From the NCBI GenBank assembly GCA_001695595.3, contig MBPM02000012.1:248001-312000 (forward strand): DNA of 64,000 bases. The letters run 5' to 3'. The stretch comes from Plasmopara viticola. Lineage: Eukaryota; Oomycota; Peronosporomycetes; Peronosporales; Peronosporaceae. A model generated the notes under the pieces. That model searched no databases. It was not told the origin of the DNA and saw only the letters and a list, made by a program, of their open reading frames with translations. The translations under genes and the position numbers were made by a program. Positions 60,380 through 64,000 of the stretch are shown piece by piece (positions within the stretch are counted from its first letter, which is position 1; the number at the start of each line of letters is the position of its first letter).

Positions 60380-63300
60380 CTGAGATGCTCTACAAAACGA
60401 CAGCCTTGACTGCTTTGATTCAATAATCAAGATGGGTTGCCAAATTTTAATTAATAATGGAGTCCAAAACTTGGTGTGGCACGTCATTCTTGAAACAAGG
60501 ACCGGAAGAGACAGCACTTGGCACATACCAGGAACGGGACTTTTGGCCTTCTGCAACGGTGACGATGCCGAAGGCCTACCAGCAAACATGGCTCATATAT
60601 TCACTGTGTGTCCAGCGTGTCAATTCTGGTCAAGTGTCAAGAGTGCGGACCTTTTTTCGGATGCGAGTAGGGCAGCGAATTTAAGCATAGCCATTTGGAC
60701 CTTTTCCTGATAAAGGCGGATTGCATAGAAACGTTCGGGCCTTTTGTGCAACATGTACTCTCTTTTTCCCTAGAAGGACATGCTTTGTGGAGTCAAAGGC
60801 GAGTAGTCTTGACATTTTTATCATTCAAGGCACAGTTACATCGAATCATATTTACACTTGAAGGGGTAGAGATAGTCCCATGATCAAAGGTAATCAGAGG
60901 GACGTAGTACTCGTATACACTTACCTAATCTTTAAGCACTTCAAATGTAGCCGTTTAGTCCTACATACATCCAACGCTGCTGCACTGGCTTGTAACTAGA
61001 CCTTGCAGCACAACATACAGAAATGTATGGATTATTTGGTCTGGTTCTTCACATGAACATTTGTGGTATTCGTTGAGCTTCTGAGGATGTTCATTCTCGA
61101 TCGCGACTCACTTCATGCCATCGTCAACGACATGCTTTTGTTAAAGTGTACAGGCAGCAAACAGACCGAAATATTTGTACTTGAATCTTGACGAATAAGA
61201 TAGCCGAAGGTGGATTGCAAAGTTACGGTCAGGAGCCACGATCAAGTTGGTTGTTGTCGGATCTTTAAGACTTCATCTTTGTATACCTTTACTAAAGAAG
61301 AACATACATCCAATGATCCTTGGAAGCAGCGATATAAGCCGTCCAAACAAAGTGCCTCATAAGTGTTACCCGAGACAACGTCATACACCAGAAACGAGAA
61401 GCTTGGTTTTATTAGGACTAGGACTCGAGTGAGAAAATGATGTTAAATTGACGTAGTGTCAACACGCACATAAATACGACGCGAAGCATCTCGTCGAGAC
61501 CGCCAATCTGTTCAATAGAATGAAGGAAATACATGGCACGCATCAAGTAGTGCGGGGAGATTTGAATTGATAATGAAAATATGTCGGAAAACGAGGATGG
61601 CTTTCGGCTGCATACCAGTATCACTCTTTGACTTTTGTAAATAAAAGGTCTTTTTGGTCGTAAAAAATGCTTATATGGTCGTAAGCTAGTAAGCTTAGAA
61701 CTCATTTCGTTCGCGGAACTTATACTAAAGCATAATAAGATATTAACGGTAGAGCATAAGAGGGCTTCGTTCAGTGGCAGAATATGACGCATCACAAACG
61801 ACACCGAACCGTCATGTTCTGGATTAGACAAACCAGGATCGGTACTTAGAGCTGGCTTAGTCAGTCTGCATACGTGGCCTAGCCAGTTCTAATTGCTGCA
61901 TTCGTAAGCAATTGATTAGATTGATATGATTCTCTAAGTCTCTTTGGCTCAATAAGGTTGGCTGATTCTTGCCAGGAAATATGCCTGATGGCCATACAAT
62001 ATCTTAATTTTGAGATTTTGTCTGCGTTGAAAAATTATTTTATCGAATTAGTATAAAGCCTAGTAGTGCACATGCACTCGAGCACTGCCCACAAAAGGAT
62101 TATGCAATCTTTTAACGTCTGTTTTCCGCGCTCTACTCGAGCAAGGACAAGTCGTTGTTAGAGTATGTTTTTCTATACGTTGTATGGGACCTAAACAATT
62201 GCGTCAATCGATATATCAAAGTCACGGAAGTCTTCAGACCAAGACTGATAGTTCTATGAGCATACAGCCCAGAGTTTTCACCTTTGGCCAATCTTATAGC
62301 TCTCTCCTTAAGGAAGAATTATCACCCATCGACTGAGTCGAGTGCTACGTACATTGCACATCCCAATTTGCTGTTTTGCTCTTTATTAGTGCTAAAAATT
62401 GGCGGCTGTGCCAGGATCGTGGCCACGTATAGTGTAATCATAAGCGTGTACGATGCTCCACTTACCATTCGATTTTTCGACACAAAGTGTCGGCGAGGAG
62501 AGAGAAATATTCTGTTCTTACCTGCGTTCACCTCGAAAATATTGGAAAGCTTAAATGACGTTACGCTGCTCCTGTAGTAAGGGCTTCCGCCATATCAAAT
62601 AGTACGTATTAGCGGAATCAAAGCAATTTTCTGGCGTACACCTTCACCAGGTGGCAGCACTAAAACTTGGTCTCGTGAGACTTCATCTTTGTATTCTTTT
62701 TATAGAAAAAGCACGAGTTCGGCCGATCATTCATAGTCAAATTTTTATCCGTACAAACAAAAATTTTATTTGTGTCATCCAAGAGCGCTTAATCAACCTT
62801 GGTATTTGTTGTCATTCTTACAGCTTTATCAAAAGTGTTAGAAGTACACAAACTACCTCCATTTTGGCTGCACCTGATAAGTCGGTTATTGTCACCTCTT
62901 CGAAATGGGTCTTTTATATATTTCAGTCGGCAAAGTTTGTAGCTTTTGAACGAAAATGACTAAACCCTTGTTATATTTGTGCTGCAAGAAATTGTTTCTG
63001 CAGATGATACACATATTTACCTGAAGATGTCGGTCAGCGCATCTCAGGTGGAAAAGCCGCCCCGCCATATATATTAAACGTAAGTGCTCATTCATATCCT
63101 CTTCCGCCAAGCTTTGAGATGGCCGAAGTCGTCCTGTTTGCAACAACATGAATATATTGATCTTCCTCTTCCAAATAAAATCCACTCACTTCATTGAAGG
63201 TCTTTATGCCCACTGTGAGTGGATTTATTTTTTGCGGGGCATTAGCCTCAGGTGCTGACGTCATCAATGCGGACGACGCGGGCCTAATGCTGAAGTTGGT

Positions 63301-64000
63301 ATAGAAAAACATATTTATGGCTGGAAAGCGCCTTTAGACATGCATTGGTTGCGTTGGGATCTTGTGCAATCAAATGTTGCACCCTCTCAGGTTTAAGTTA
63401 GAGAAGTGTAAGCTAATTTTGTCATTTCCATATTCCGTGAGGCAAATATGTGTATCGAAACGTCTTCAAAAAGACTAAGTATTTGTGACTCAGACATAGA
63501 TTGACTACAACTTATACCAAGATTGCCGCCATGTATTGCTTAAAGATAGCGTGAATCTAGATCGCTGATTACTTGCAAGCAATACGAGTCGCACTTTACT
63601 ATTTGCACGTCTTCAAGAGTCAGTATTAGTTATAAAAATGCAATAGAGCTCACCAACTAAGGTCTCTCTTTTTGTAATGAAATGGTTGAAGTAGCCTTAT
63701 TTATAGTGCATTCGGAAGCATTTTTGCGATTCGCAATTACCATCTAAATGCACGAACATTGATACCAGTACAGCTAATCAGCACGTGTAAACTCATGCAC
63801 ATTTACAAAAAGCTAAGAGGAAACACATTAGCCGTACAAATTGCTCGAAATAATGTACAAATCACGTCTACGTGGTAAGCTGTGTATAATGGCTTTTTCT
63901 TTTTTCTACCAGTATTGGCGGTGCGTATTGTCTTAGACCTTATGATTTGCAGCGGACTCTCAATACTCGACGTAGCCGTATGACGCGTTTAGTTGTTTCA
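60380..64000. other. Right-edge part of R4 without an intact gene
   Basis: The sequence is homologous to 28.75-32.39 kb. Frames of 60-137 codons (61418-61831 minus being the longest) are the counterparts of shorter frames in R2 and R3 with different breakpoints. For example, the 137-codon frame corresponds to a 60-codon frame at 20013-20195 and its mirror. Nothing matches a family I know. Confidence 0.5.

Larger units (their letters stand above)
57249..64000 (-). repeat. Block R4, right-edge copy of the R repeat
   Basis: This block is a direct-orientation copy of R3 (25612-32393), offset by about 31.6 kb. Matching short frames include 58276-58545 with 26646-26915, 60432-60710 with 28871-29116, 62284-62577 with 30657-30905 and 62651-62959 with 31093-31311. 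Up to 60379 it is also the outer right arm. From 60380 to the window end it has no partner inside the left arm because that part lies off the left edge. Reading frames are short and differ between copies, so they are remnants and not genes. Confidence 0.87.

Noticed and set aside
1..64000. CRISPR array, phage, operon or plasmid system
   Set aside because: No regularly spaced repeats, no bacterial gene organisation or ribosome binding sites; the gene content is eukaryotic (oomycete).

Overview
ORGANISM. The window looks like accessory, AT-rich, repeat-dense DNA of an oomycete, most likely a downy mildew. The central single-copy region carries a small cluster of secreted RxLR-type effector genes: an N-terminal start of the MRGAYYV type, a signal peptide, an R-x-L-Q variant of RxLR, then an N-E-E-R (dEER) motif. 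I associate this N-terminal pattern with Plasmopara viticola effectors, but the species is an inference from memory and not proven here. No bacterial genes, rRNA, tRNA or CRISPR array were seen.

LAYOUT. Two palindromes are nested. The OUTER inverted repeat has a left arm (1-18196, running on past the left edge) and a right arm (41936-60379). Base n of the left arm pairs with about 60380-n near the tips and about 60111-n near the inner end. The INNER inverted repeat has arms 18199-24417 and 25612-31831 (pairs sum to about 50030) around a 1.2-kb spacer. The same block therefore occurs four times: R1 (1-4320, forward), R2 (about 21.25-25.6 kb, forward), R3 (25.6-32.4 kb, reverse) and R4 (57.25-64 kb, reverse). 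Essentially single-copy DNA is limited to about 32.8-41.8 kb.

REPEAT CONTENT. The outer arms carry decayed Ty3/Gypsy retrotransposon sequence. Copy A (4.35-6.5 kb; mirror 53.9-56.0 kb) has a gag-like part and an RT part. Copy B (13.5-15.45 kb; mirror 44.7-46.8 kb) has RT, RNase H, the connection region and integrase in the canonical order. All are broken by stops and frameshifts. The right arm is consistently less damaged than the left. The R blocks also carry a gag-like remnant, so in the left arm two gag remnants point away from each other. Most other short open frames in the arms are not preserved between mirror copies, and I do not treat them as genes.

SINGLE-COPY CORE. From left to right: about 1.5 kb without a recognisable gene; an internally deleted non-LTR (LINE) retrotransposon at 34315-35470 with a perfect 12-bp target-site duplication; and the effector cluster. 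Effector E1 (35764-37669) has three repeat units but is frameshifted and has lost its C-terminus. E2 is a reverse-strand pseudogene in two pieces, 39195-38870 and 38115-37773. E3 is a signal-peptide fragment (38721-38868) abutting the inverted E2 piece. E4 (39793-41469) is an intact 558-codon gene with two tandem 150-residue units and a conserved C-terminal domain. E4 is the only clearly intact protein-coding gene in the window.

READING. Most of the window is a retroelement graveyard that has been duplicated in inverted orientation at least twice, with signs of gene conversion between copies, around a small birth-and-death cluster of effector genes. The functional output I can support is one probable secreted host-directed effector. 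I found no convincing new multi-gene system. The strongest unusual signals are the nested palindrome and its mosaic sequence exchange, the rearranged effector paralogues, and the repeat-unit architecture of the effectors.
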